64,000 nucleotides of DNA from Chryseobacterium aquifrigidense (GTDB lineage: Bacteria; Bacteroidota; Bacteroidia; Flavobacteriales; Weeksellaceae): contig NZ_VFPD01000004.1 in NCBI RefSeq assembly GCF_006716485.1, positions 62,001-126,000 on the forward strand, in the 5' to 3' direction. Below the pieces are notes generated by a model. It saw only the letters and a list, made by a program, of their open reading frames with translations. It did not search any database and was not told the origin of the DNA. This document shows, in pieces, positions 50,457 to 59,026 of this stretch (positions are counted from its first letter, which is position 1; every line of letters begins with the position of its first letter). Both the position numbers and the translations under genes were made by a program.

Positions 50457-52264
50457 ATATAAATTTCTTTGCCTTTCTCAATGAATTCCTGTGATTTATC
50501 CAGCATTCCCTGTTCTGCAGATTCACGGATTTCCTGTGTAATTTTCATGGAACAGAATTTTGGCCCGCACATAGAACAGAAATGGGCAATTTTCGCTCCT
50601 TCTGCCGGTAGGGTTTCATCGTGATAAGCTCTTGCCGTTTCAGGATCTAATGAAAGATTGAACTGATCTTCCCATCTGAATTCAAATCTGGCTTTACTCA
50701 ATGCATTGTCCCTGTACTGTGCTCCCGGATGACCTTTTGCCAAATCTGCGGCATGAGCAGCCAGTTTATAGGTTATTACCCCAACTTTTACATCATCTTT
50801 ATTCGGAAGCCCTAAATGTTCCTTTGGTGTTACATAGCAAAGCATTGCACAGCCAAACCATCCGATCATTGCCGCCCCGATTCCAGAAGTGATATGATCA
50901 TAACCAGGCGCAATATCAGTAGTCAATGGGCCTAAGGTATAAAACGGAGCTTCATGACATTCTTCCAATTGCTTTTCCATATTTTCTTTGATCATATGCA
51001 TCGGAACGTGTCCCGGGCCCTCAATCATGACCTGTACATTATGTTTCCATGCAATTTTTGTCAGTTCACCTAAAGTTTCCAGTTCTGCAAACTGAGCCGC
51101 ATCATTGGCATCTGCAATGGATCCCGGACGAAGACCATCACCAAGAGAGAACGCAACGTCATACTTTTTCATGATCTCGCAGATCTCCTCAAAATGGGTG
51201 TACAGGAAACTTTCTTTATGATGGAATAAACACCATTTCGCCATAATAGATCCTCCTCTAGAAACAATTCCGGTCACTCTTTTTGCGGTTAAATGAATGT
51301 ATCTCAATAAAACTCCTGCGTGGATCGTAAAGTAAGAAACTCCCTGTTCTGCCTGTTCAATCAGGGTATCTCTGAAAATTTCCCATGTCAGATCTTCCGG
51401 AACACCTTTCACTTTTTCCAGAGCCTGATAAATAGGAACAGTACCAATTGGAACCGGACTGTTTCTGATGATCCACTCTCTTGTTTCGTGAATATTTTTC
51501 CCGGTGGAAAGATCCATAATGGTATCCGCTCCCCATCGGCAGGCCCATACTGCTTTCTCCACTTCTTCATCAATACTTGATGAAACAGCACTGTTTCCGA
51601 TATTGGCATTGATTTTTACAAGGAAATTTCTTCCGATGATCATCGGTTCACTTTCCGGGTGGTTGATGTTATTAGGAATAATAGCTCTTCCGGCAGCAAT
51701 TTCATCCCTTACAAATTCCGGAGTGATTTTACTTTTAGGAGTATTCGCTCCAAAGCTATGGCCGGGATGTTGAAAGGCCATTTCTTTAGATACAGAATCA
51801 AGCTGTTCTATTCTTTGATTTTCCCTGATCGCCACATATTCCATTTCGGGAGTGATGATTCCCTGCCTGGCGTAGTAAAGCTGTGTAACTTCTTTTCCTT
51901 CCTGTGCTACTTTAGGTTTATGATCGTAAGAGAACCTTAATTCATCCAGACGTGGATCGGCTAAACGGGCTTTTCCGTATTCTGAAGTGATGCCTTCCAG
52001 AATATTCACATCATTTCTGTCCAGAATCCATTGTTCTCTGATTCTTGGAAGTCCTTTCTGAATGTCAATAACTGCATTTTCATCAGTATAAGGTCCTGAA
52101 GTATCATAGATCGTTACCGGAGCATTATGTTCAAAGCCGCCATTGGTCAGTTTTGTGGGGCTAAGCTGTATTTCACGCATTGCTACACTGATAGGATGTA
52201 ATGTACCTTCAATATAGATTTTCTTTGAGTTCGGAAATGGCGAACATGTAATGGAGTGAGCCAT
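50453..52264 (-). CDS. thiC: Phosphomethylpyrimidine synthase
   Basis: A 603-residue radical-SAM enzyme that converts AIR into HMP phosphate. The C-terminal cluster motif is C-x2-C-x4-C in FCSMCGPKFCSMKIT. Zinc and substrate residues are in EGPGHVPMHMIKENME and DIAPGYDHITSGIGAAMIGW. The N-terminal ThiC-associated domain is complete. It is the second gene of the operon after thiS, 25 bp downstream of it. Confidence 0.97.
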   Translation of the reverse strand: MAHSITCSPFPNSKKIYIEGTLHPISVAMREIQLSPTKLTNGGFEHNAPVTIYDTSGPYTDENAVIDIQKGLPRIREQWILDRNDVNILEGITSEYGKARLADPRLDELRFSYDHKPKVAQEGKEVTQLYYARQGIITPEMEYVAIRENQRIEQLDSVSKEMAFQHPGHSFGANTPKSKITPEFVRDEIAAGRAIIPNNINHPESEPMIIGRNFLVKINANIGNSAVSSSIDEEVEKAVWACRWGADTIMDLSTGKNIHETREWIIRNSPVPIGTVPIYQALEKVKGVPEDLTWEIFRDTLIEQAEQGVSYFTIHAGVLLRYIHLTAKRVTGIVSRGGSIMAKWCLFHHKESFLYTHFEEICEIMKKYDVAFSLGDGLRPGSIADANDAAQFAELETLGELTKIAWKHNVQVMIEGPGHVPMHMIKENMEKQLEECHEAPFYTLGPLTTDIAPGYDHITSGIGAAMIGWFGCAMLCYVTPKEHLGLPNKDDVKVGVITYKLAAHAADLAKGHPGAQYRDNALSKARFEFRWEDQFNLSLDPETARAYHDETLPAEGAKIAHFCSMCGPKFCSMKITQEIRESAEQGMLDKSQEFIEKGKEIYI

Positions 52265-52289
52265 AAGTTTTTGGTATTAAATATGAGAA

Positions 52290-52496
52290 TTAACCGCCCT
52301 GAGTGGCAGTAATGATTAAAACTGAATCGTTGTTGTTGAGAATGGTTTCCGCCCAGACTGACAGGGGAATAATGCGATTATTGAGGGCTACAGCAATGCC
52401 TTTCTTTTTTCCGGGCAGCTCAATAGCCAGTAATGCTTCCAGGTTGGCAGGAAGTACATCAAATGTTTTTCGGGTGTGGTTGATTATAAGTTCCAT
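52290..52496 (-). CDS. thiS: Thiamine biosynthesis sulfur carrier protein
   Basis: A 68-residue ubiquitin-fold sulfur carrier. It ends in ITATQGG; the terminal Gly-Gly is adenylated by ThiF and turned into the thiocarboxylate that feeds ThiG. The RIIPLSVWAETILNNNDSVL segment is typical. It is the first gene after the TPP riboswitch. Confidence 0.95.
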   Translation of the reverse strand: MELIINHTRKTFDVLPANLEALLAIELPGKKKGIAVALNNRIIPLSVWAETILNNNDSVLIITATQGG

Positions 52497-52568
52497 TCCT
52501 AATATTTTAAATATACTTTAGGAATGGCCGTTATTGTACAATAGAATGTACAGCAAAAGTCATCTACT

Positions 52569-52642
52569 TTTCCCTACGCTGGTATGATCCAGATCAGGTT
52601 CAAAGGGTAAAGTCTCAGTCTGTTGATACAGACACCCCTAAA
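52569..52642 (-). ncRNA. TPP (THI-box) riboswitch controlling the thi operon
   Basis: In RNA sense: TAGGGGTGTCTG, then ACTGAGA, TACCC, GAACCTGATCTGGATCATAC and CAGCGTAGGGAA. This is an almost textbook THI-box. It ends about 70 nt before thiS. Confidence 0.97.
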
Positions 52643-52650
52643 GTTGGGAA

Positions 52651-52682
52651 CGAAGTTAGACATTATTTTGAAATAAGCAAAA
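52651..52682 (-). promoter_or_regulatory. Promoter of the thi operon
   Basis: On the minus strand: TTTTG (52678-52682), 19 bp, then TAACTTCG (52651-52658), one mismatch from TAnnTTTG. The start lies just before the TPP riboswitch. Confidence 0.65.
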
Positions 52683-52705
52683 TTGATTTTTGCTTATAAT
52701 GAAAA

Positions 52706-52733
52706 AAGACCATCTCGGTTTTGAGACAGTCTT
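52706..52733 (-). terminator. Terminator after the lipoprotein gene
   Basis: Interrupted stem AAGAC-CA-TCTC with GAGA-CA-GTCTT, followed on the minus strand by a T-run. Confidence 0.7.
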
Positions 52734-52755
52734 CATTTTTATTTTAAATAATTCT

Positions 52756-53598
52756 TTAGTAAAAAAGCTTCAGGCTTCCATTGGAATTATATTGATTAGT
52801 CCAATTTGATTGGCCCAGAAAAAATTCGGAGCTATAAGGTTGATACTCTTTTGAAATTCTTCTTTGAGGGTTATTTTTTGATAATGAAAAGTAGAAATAG
52901 TCTTCAAAAATACCTAAATTCTTAAATGGATTTTGTGCAGAATCAAAGTTATCAAATGTAATTTCATTCGTAATGTAAGCATCAATATTATTATGCTTTT
53001 CAGTTTTAATTGCCTTTTCTAAATTTCCTGAGGTATTATAAATAAACTTTTCTACGTAGGTTAGAATATAATCTTGTGGATCAGTCGGATCGTATGGAAC
53101 ATTAGGATATTGAGTTAAGATCTCAGTTAACTTTCCTGAAGCATCATAAGTATAGGTCAAATACTTATCCATATATGAATTATTAACCTGTGGAATAACT
53201 ACTTTAATAATTCTACCCTGATTATCAAATTCAAATTTCCTTTCATTCAATTGAACATTAAATGACGGATCAGAGCTGTAAGTCTTCATAATTGCTGTAT
53301 TTCCTGTATAGGTTACCGCTGTATAAACAGATTTTGAATAAGCATAAGGAAAACCAGTACTTCCGGAAAGTTCCAGTTTTCCTCCTATTTTTTTACTTAT
53401 TCTTCCCTGAGAATCATATTCGAACATATAATTTTGTTCCAATCCATTAAAGACAGGTGACAAAACAGGATAATTCCACGATATTTTACTTGTATTTTCA
53501 GTAATCGTCTGTTGTGAATTATCAACTGGTAACTCATCATTGTCTGAACAAGATGCCATAACCAGCGATGTGGCTAATAAAAGTGATTTGAATTTCAT
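52756..53598 (-). CDS. Lipoprotein with YD-like repeats
   Basis: A 280-residue lipoprotein (lipobox LVMASC, Cys about 16). The mature part has repeated segments of the type 'YxYDxxGRIxK' or 'FDNQGRIIK': EYDSQGRISKK (about 61-71), FEFDNQGRIIKVV and YTYDASGKLTEIL. These resemble YD (RHS-type) repeats, as in many Bacteroidota surface lipoproteins. No enzymatic domain is seen. Function unknown. Confidence 0.7.
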   Translation of the reverse strand: MKFKSLLLATSLVMASCSDNDELPVDNSQQTITENTSKISWNYPVLSPVFNGLEQNYMFEYDSQGRISKKIGGKLELSGSTGFPYAYSKSVYTAVTYTGNTAIMKTYSSDPSFNVQLNERKFEFDNQGRIIKVVIPQVNNSYMDKYLTYTYDASGKLTEILTQYPNVPYDPTDPQDYILTYVEKFIYNTSGNLEKAIKTEKHNNIDAYITNEITFDNFDSAQNPFKNLGIFEDYFYFSLSKNNPQRRISKEYQPYSSEFFLGQSNWTNQYNSNGSLKLFY

Positions 53599-53618
53599 GG
53601 TATAGTTTTATGATATGC

Positions 53619-54296
53619 TTATTCTTCACAAGCTCTCCAGATCGCATCATTTTGAGGCACTGGAGCTATGATTTCAATTTCTTCTTTGGTTACCGGGTGA
53701 ATAAACTCCAGCTTTCTTGCATGAAGATTGATTCCTCCATCCGGGTTGGAACGTGGCGCACCATATTTCAGGTCACCTTTGATCGGAATTCCTGTTTTAG
53801 ATAATTGTGCTCTAATCTGATGGTGTCTTCCGGTTTCAAGGTCAATTTCAAGCAGCAAATAATTGTCTAATGTTTTAATCACATTATACGTCAGAATGGC
53901 TTCTTTTGCGCCTTCAGTTGCCTTAGGAAAGACAATGGCCTTATTATTTTTTTCGTTTTTCTTTAAATAATGAACCAGTCTCTGGCTTTGCGGAATCATT
54001 TCTTTTCCTACAACCGCCCAATACGTTTTTTTTACCTCCCTGTTTTTCACCATCTGCGTAAGACGGGAAAGCGCTTTGGATGTTTTTGCATAGATCACCA
54101 GCCCGGAAGTTGGGCGGTCTATACGATGAACCAAGCCGAGAAAAACATTTCCCGGCTTAGCATCTCTTATTTTTATAAAGTTCTTGATGGATTCTAACAG
54201 TGATTCATCTCCGGTTTTATCACCCTGTACAAGCTGACCTACCTTTTTATTAATCACCATAAGATGATTGTCTTCATATATAATCTGCTCCTTCAT
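53619..54296 (-). CDS. RluA-family RNA pseudouridine synthase
   Basis: A 225-residue enzyme that converts specific uridines in rRNA or tRNA to pseudouridine. The catalytic Asp is in GLVHRIDRPTSGLVIYAKT (about 54-72). DLETGRHHQIRAQLS and GDLKYGAP are the other family segments. There is no S4 domain at the N-terminus. It follows the small membrane-protein gene by 11 bp, in the panB transcript. Confidence 0.92.
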   Translation of the reverse strand: MKEQIIYEDNHLMVINKKVGQLVQGDKTGDESLLESIKNFIKIRDAKPGNVFLGLVHRIDRPTSGLVIYAKTSKALSRLTQMVKNREVKKTYWAVVGKEMIPQSQRLVHYLKKNEKNNKAIVFPKATEGAKEAILTYNVIKTLDNYLLLEIDLETGRHHQIRAQLSKTGIPIKGDLKYGAPRSNPDGGINLHARKLEFIHPVTKEEIEIIAPVPQNDAIWRACEE

Positions 54297-54307
54297 ACTT
54301 CTTGAGT

Positions 54308-54622
54308 CTATCTTCTTCTATTAGATAATGACAGGATAATCCCGGCCAGAAGCCCTACTGTTTTTACTGCAGAAAGTTTTGAGCCTTCCGGAATAAATGC
54401 ACCAAATACACAAATGGCAGCAGCAGCATACATAGCATAGACAAAATTCTTATTGGTAAGCAGTGGAGCCTGAATAAAGAAGCTCGCTCCTATCAGAACA
54501 TAAAATACTTTTCTTGAAAGCAAATGATTGATTTCCGGGGAAAATAAATTAAACCATCCCACAGCCAGACAGATCAAAGCTGCGATAGATAATATTCCCT
54601 GGATAGATTGTTGATTCTGCAT
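54308..54622 (-). CDS. Small membrane protein, uncharacterised
   Basis: A 104-residue protein with about four hydrophobic segments (about 9-25, 38-52, 60-78, 86-100). I do not recognise a family. It is 3 bp from panB and 11 bp from the RluA gene, so it is part of that operon. Confidence 0.7.
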   Translation of the reverse strand: MQNQQSIQGILSIAALICLAVGWFNLFSPEINHLLSRKVFYVLIGASFFIQAPLLTNKNFVYAMYAAAAICVFGAFIPEGSKLSAVKTVGLLAGIILSLSNRRR

Positions 54623-54625
54623 AGA

Positions 54626-55441
54626 TTAATAGCTTTCGTTTTCGTTTGGAAACTCTACGTTCTTCACATCTTTTACATATTGCGAAACGGCTCCTGTAAT
54701 TTCTGTGTAAAGGTCAAGGTATCTTCTTAAGAATTTCGGACTAAAACCTTTGTTCATTCCTACCATATCATGATATACCAAAACCTGTCCGTCACAATCT
54801 GCTCCGGCCCCGATTCCGATAGTAGGAATAGAAATGCTTTCGGTTACTTTTTTCGCCAATTCTGCAGGTATTTTTTCCAACACAACAGAAAAACAGCCTA
54901 ATTCTTCCAAAAGTTGTGCATCAGCAATCAGTTTTTCAGCTTCTGCCTCTTCTTTAGCTCTTACTTTATACGTTCCGAATTTATAGATGGACTGCGGTGT
55001 TAATCCCAAATGTCCCATCACTGGAATTCCGGCATTGATAATTTTCTTAATAGATTTGGAAATTTCTTTTCCGCCTTCAATTTTCACGGCATGGGCTCCA
55101 CCTTCCTTCATCATTCTTACCGCAGACTCCAATGCTTTTTCAGGATTACTCTGATAAGTTCCGAAAGGTAAATCTGCTACCACCAAAGCTCTGTCGGTTC
55201 CTCTTACCACACTTTGAGCATGATAGATCATTTGATCCAGCGTAATAGGCAATGTAGTTTCAAAACCGGCCATTACATTCGCTGCAGAGTCTCCAATCAA
55301 AATAGCATCTACTCCACCTGCGTCTACCATTTTTGCCGTGGTGAAATCGTAGGCTGTAAGCATTGTTATTTTTTCCTTGTCGAATTTCATTTTACGCAAG
55401 GTTTCAGTCGTAACTTTTTTAATTTCAGAGTGAACAGACAT
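54626..55441 (-). CDS. panB: 3-methyl-2-oxobutanoate hydroxymethyltransferase
   Basis: A 271-residue TIM-barrel enzyme that makes ketopantoate for pantothenate and CoA. Characteristic segments are MLTAYDFTTAKMVDAGGVDA (about 28-47), ILIGDSAANVMAGFETTLP and VKIEGGKE; the catalytic Glu is in FSVVLEKIPAELA and the phosphate/metal residues in GIGAGADCDGQVLVYHDMVG. It leads an operon with a small membrane protein and an RluA-type synthase. Confidence 0.96.
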   Translation of the reverse strand: MSVHSEIKKVTTETLRKMKFDKEKITMLTAYDFTTAKMVDAGGVDAILIGDSAANVMAGFETTLPITLDQMIYHAQSVVRGTDRALVVADLPFGTYQSNPEKALESAVRMMKEGGAHAVKIEGGKEISKSIKKIINAGIPVMGHLGLTPQSIYKFGTYKVRAKEEAEAEKLIADAQLLEELGCFSVVLEKIPAELAKKVTESISIPTIGIGAGADCDGQVLVYHDMVGMNKGFSPKFLRRYLDLYTEITGAVSQYVKDVKNVEFPNENESY

Positions 55442-55466
55442 AATTTATCTATTTTTAAAAGTTAAA

Positions 55467-55487
55467 AAGTCGGCCTTCAGCCGACTT
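55467..55487 (-). terminator. Terminator between crp/fnr-like gene and panB
   Basis: Perfect stem AAGTCGGC-CTTCA-GCCGACTT and a T-run on the minus strand. It ends only 26 bp before the panB ATG, so panB must start inside or very near it, or depend on read-through. Confidence 0.8.
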
Positions 55488-55502
55488 AAGTTTTTGTATG
55501 AT

Positions 55503-56216
55503 TTATAAAACTACGTGACCGAGTTTCATGAGTTTGTCGTGATTTAAAATCTTGATATTTCTTCCGTCTACTTCAATCAGACTATCCTGTTTGAATTCAG
55601 AGATCAGACGGATGGCACTTTCTGTAGCAGTACCTATAATATTGGCAATTTCTTCTCTCGTTAATGAGATCTTGATAAAGCCTTCAGGATCTACTCCCAG
55701 CTTCTGTTCCAGCAGCAAAAGAATTTCTGCCAATCTTTCTCTTACCGTTTTCTGTGCAAGGAAAGTAATGGTATTGGAAGATTCTCCTAATTCGTATGAA
55801 ATTTTCTGAAGCATTACGAAAGACAACTGTGGATCTACTTCCAGAAGATACATAAAGATATCTGCGGGTAAGAATACACATTCAATATCTGTCATTGCTT
55901 CTGCTTTGGCCTGGAAATTTTCCCCGCAAAGCAAAGAACGATAGCCGATGATATCTCCTTCTTTGATAAATCTTAAAATCTGGTCCTTACCGAACGCTCC
56001 TGATTTCGAAAGTTTGGCAGCTCCTTTTTCCAGGACAAATACTCCTTTTGGAGTTTCCCCATCCTCGAAAATGGTTTCATGTTTCTGAAAACTCAGTTTC
56101 TTTTTGCCATTAATATATTTTTCAAAATCTGCGCTAGAAAGTCTTTCTTTAAATGATTTATCATTAAAAACTCTGGCGAACCTCTCTTCAATTGCTATCT
56201 GTTGTTCCTGCGGCAT
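55503..56216 (-). CDS. Crp/Fnr-family transcription regulator
   Basis: A 237-residue regulator with an N-terminal cyclic-nucleotide-binding-like domain (about 35-145) and a C-terminal HTH (about 172-215; LTREEIANIIGTATESAIRL). No N-terminal Cys cluster for an Fe-S centre is present: the only cysteines are at about 99 and 117. It is thus not a direct Fnr oxygen sensor of the E. coli kind. It is divergent from the cbb3 oxidase cluster, which makes that cluster a likely target. Confidence 0.88.
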   Translation of the reverse strand: MPQEQQIAIEERFARVFNDKSFKERLSSADFEKYINGKKKLSFQKHETIFEDGETPKGVFVLEKGAAKLSKSGAFGKDQILRFIKEGDIIGYRSLLCGENFQAKAEAMTDIECVFLPADIFMYLLEVDPQLSFVMLQKISYELGESSNTITFLAQKTVRERLAEILLLLEQKLGVDPEGFIKISLTREEIANIIGTATESAIRLISEFKQDSLIEVDGRNIKILNHDKLMKLGHVVL

Positions 56217-56234
56217 TTTATATGATATTTATCA

Positions 56235-56266
56235 CAAAAATAGAACTTTTTAACGCGATAAACAAA
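56235..56266 (-). promoter_or_regulatory. Promoter of the crp/fnr-like gene
   Basis: A full consensus match on the minus strand: TTTG (56263-56266), 20 bp, TATTTTTG (56235-56242). Confidence 0.7.
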
Positions 56267-56277
56267 AAAATTTGTTA

Positions 56278-56285
56278 TAATTTTG
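56278..56285 (+). promoter_or_regulatory. Predicted ccoI promoter -7 box
   Basis: TAATTTTG, 20 bp before the GTG start; no clear -33 TTTG, as expected for a promoter that needs an activator. Confidence 0.4.
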
Positions 56286-56304
56286 TAGTTCAATATTTTA
56301 TGGG

Positions 56305-58683
56305 GTGAGCGAGAACTGTTTTCATTGTGGTCAAGGGATAGAAAAAGAGAGAATTTTATTTGATGAAAAGACTTTCTGTTGTAATGGATGTAAATCTGTT
56401 TATGAAATTCTAAATTTAAATAATCTGAGCAATTTCTATGAGCTTAATAAAGGAGCGGGAATTCGTCCGAATGATGAAAACTCTTCTCAATTTGACTACT
56501 TAGATACACCTGAAATTTTTGAAAAAGTAACAGATTTCTCTGAAGGAAGCACCAGTCTTGTTACTTTCAAAATCCCTGTCATTCACTGTTCTTCTTGTAT
56601 CTGGCTGTTGGAAAGCCTTCACACGTTAAATAAGCATATCAAATATTCGCAGGTTAATTTCACAAGAAAGACCTTACAGATTTCATTCAATCATAACGAT
56701 ATGAAATTAAGCGAACTAGCTAAATTTTTAACGAATCTGGGATATAAGCCGGTTATCAGCCTTGAAACGGCTGATAAAAATGAAGATCATCTTGACAAAT
56801 CTTTATTAGTGAAATTTGCCATAGCAGCCTTTGCTTTTGGTAACGGGATGTTCCTTGCCTTTCCCGAATATATTGGTGGGGAAGATTATTGGATGGATCA
56901 TTATAAAGGTTTATTCAGAACCTTGATCTTTCTTTTGGCAACACCTGTTGTTTTTTACTCAGCTTCAGATTATTATAAATCAGCATGGTATGGTTTAAAA
57001 AATAAGATTGTCAACATTGATGTTCCCATTGTCTTAGGAATTCTTGTTCTCTATGGAAGAAGTATCTACGAAGTGGTAACAGATTATGGACCAGGATATT
57101 TCGATACTCTTTGCGGACTTTTATTCTTTATGCTCCTTGGAAAAATTTTCCAAAAAAGAACCTACAGTGCTCTTTCCTATGACCGAGATTATAAGTCTTT
57201 CTATCCGATTGCTGTAACAAAGGTTGATTTCGAAGGAAAACAGGATAATATTCTCCTGTCAGAAATAAAAGTGGGCGATAGAATTCTGGTTAGGAATCAG
57301 GAAATCATTCCGGTAGATGCCATTCTGATCAACGGAGAAGGAAATATCGACAACAGTTTCATTACAGGCGAAAGCGAAAGCATCAGCAAGCAACCCGGAG
57401 ATAAAATTTTCGCGGGAGGAAAACAGGTTGGGTCTTCTTTAGAGCTTGAAGTCATTAAAAACGTAGATCAAAGTTATTTAACTCAGCTTTGGAATAAAGA
57501 GGCATTTAAAAAGCACGAAACAGGACTTGACACACTAACAAATAACGTTAGTAAATACTTCACATTCATCATTTTAGGCATTGCTTTAGTTGCGGGAACC
57601 TATTGGTATTTTATTGATTTAAATACCATGTTTCAGGTGATTTCAGCTATTCTGATTATAGCGTGTCCTTGTGCTCTCGCCCTGTCTGCACCATTCACTT
57701 TCGGTCACATTATGAGAATCTTAGGCCGAAATAAGTTTTATGTAAAAGATACTTTAACGATTGAAAAAATCGCGAAGCTTGATACGATTGTTTTTGACAA
57801 AACCGGAACGATTACCCACAGAAAAAAATCAAATATCAAATACGAGGGACCAGAGATCAATGAATTTGATTTACTGAATATTAAAACATTATTAAAGAAT
57901 TCCAACCACCCGCTTTCAAAATCACTGTATGAATTCATTGAAGTGAATGATGATTACTTCCCAGTAGAAAATTTTGTTGAAATTTCAGGAAAAGGATATG
58001 AAGCCAATGTAAGAGGAACGATGTATAAAATCGGGTCTGCCCGTTATAATGATCAGGAACCTAAAAACCTTGAGACAGCGGTTTATATCAGCAAAAACGG
58101 AGCGTATTTGGGTAAATTCATCTTTAAAAATGAATACCGCCCTAAGCTGAAAGAACTTTTCACAAAATTAACCAACTACAAAATATTTATTCTGAGTGGA
58201 GATAATTCCTCAGAAGAAAATCAGCTTAAAGAACTTATTCCAAATTATAAAGGAATGGCCTTTAATCAAAGCCCGGAAGATAAACTGAACTATATCAAAT
58301 CCCTTCAGGATCAACACTTAAAAGTAGCGATGCTTGGAGATGGTCTTAATGATGCGGGAGCTTTAAAACAAAGTAACGTGGGGATTGCAATTGCTGATGA
58401 TACAAACAGTTTTACCCCATCATCTGATGTCATTATGAACGGTGATAAAGTGGTTACCTTAGACAATTATCTGAACGTTTGTAAGGGCTCGATCACCATT
58501 GTGAAAATGACATTTATAATCAGTTTTCTATACAATATTGTGGGTTTAAGTTACGCTGTTACAGGACATATGCATCCGCTTTTCGCAGCAATCATTATGC
58601 CAATCAGTTCGATCACAGTGGTTACCTTTACTACAGTTTCAACATGGATTTTAGGTCGTAAATATTTCAAAAAACAGGCGTAA
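56305..58683 (+). CDS. ccoI: Copper-transporting P-type ATPase for cbb3 oxidase assembly
   Basis: A 792-residue P1B-type ATPase that supplies copper for the cbb3 oxidase. The N-terminus has a Cys-rich metal-binding segment (MSENCFHCGQG, and CCNGCKSVYEIL) and an HMA-like domain with IPVIHCSSCIWLLESL (about 92-107). Later come IIACPCALALSAPF (CPC, transport site), FDKTGTITHRKK (phosphorylation Asp), HPLSKS and GDGLNDAGALKQS. All catalytic elements are intact. The start is a GTG at 56305; the ATG at 56300 is in another frame and stops at once. Confidence 0.94.
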   Translation: MSENCFHCGQGIEKERILFDEKTFCCNGCKSVYEILNLNNLSNFYELNKGAGIRPNDENSSQFDYLDTPEIFEKVTDFSEGSTSLVTFKIPVIHCSSCIWLLESLHTLNKHIKYSQVNFTRKTLQISFNHNDMKLSELAKFLTNLGYKPVISLETADKNEDHLDKSLLVKFAIAAFAFGNGMFLAFPEYIGGEDYWMDHYKGLFRTLIFLLATPVVFYSASDYYKSAWYGLKNKIVNIDVPIVLGILVLYGRSIYEVVTDYGPGYFDTLCGLLFFMLLGKIFQKRTYSALSYDRDYKSFYPIAVTKVDFEGKQDNILLSEIKVGDRILVRNQEIIPVDAILINGEGNIDNSFITGESESISKQPGDKIFAGGKQVGSSLELEVIKNVDQSYLTQLWNKEAFKKHETGLDTLTNNVSKYFTFIILGIALVAGTYWYFIDLNTMFQVISAILIIACPCALALSAPFTFGHIMRILGRNKFYVKDTLTIEKIAKLDTIVFDKTGTITHRKKSNIKYEGPEINEFDLLNIKTLLKNSNHPLSKSLYEFIEVNDDYFPVENFVEISGKGYEANVRGTMYKIGSARYNDQEPKNLETAVYISKNGAYLGKFIFKNEYRPKLKELFTKLTNYKIFILSGDNSSEENQLKELIPNYKGMAFNQSPEDKLNYIKSLQDQHLKVAMLGDGLNDAGALKQSNVGIAIADDTNSFTPSSDVIMNGDKVVTLDNYLNVCKGSITIVKMTFIISFLYNIVGLSYAVTGHMHPLFAAIIMPISSITVVTFTTVSTWILGRKYFKKQA

Positions 58684-58753
58684 AAGCCCTTATTTAGACT
58701 GATTTTAAATTAGCTGAAATCGGCATTTCGTGATGAATGTCATTATTTTTCAC

Positions 58754-58785
58754 TAAATTTGAACCCCGAAAATAGGTTAATTTTG
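58754..58785 (+). promoter_or_regulatory. Tandem -7 boxes before ccoS
   Basis: TAAATTTG (58754-58761) and TAATTTTG (58778-58785), the second 8 bp before the ccoS ATG. They suggest that ccoS-ccoNO-ccoQ-ccoP can be made apart from ccoI. Confidence 0.5.
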
Positions 58786-58792
58786 TTGTCCA

Positions 58793-59005
58793 ATGGATAT
58801 TCTATATTTAATGATCCTCTGCAGTGTTTCTTTGGCTGCGATTTTCTTGGTCGTATTTATAGTGTATGCCCGAAAAGGACAGTTTGAAGATGATGAATCT
58901 CCTGCTGTCAGAATCCTTTTTGATGACGAAAAAGTCGAAGAAAAAGATGAAAGCGGCGACAAAAATAAAGACGAAAAAGAAATAGGAGAAAATAATAAAA
59001 ATTGA
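58793..59005 (+). CDS. ccoS: cbb3 oxidase maturation protein CcoS
   Basis: A 70-residue membrane protein with one N-terminal segment (about 2-25), then YARKGQFEDDESPAVRILFD, the typical CcoS pattern. The C-terminus is very acidic and lysine-rich. CcoS is needed for cofactor insertion in cbb3 oxidase. It lies between ccoI and ccoNO. Confidence 0.93.
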   Translation: MDILYLMILCSVSLAAIFLVVFIVYARKGQFEDDESPAVRILFDDEKVEEKDESGDKNKDEKEIGENNKN

Positions 59006-59026
59006 GAAAAATAGTGAATAGTTGAT

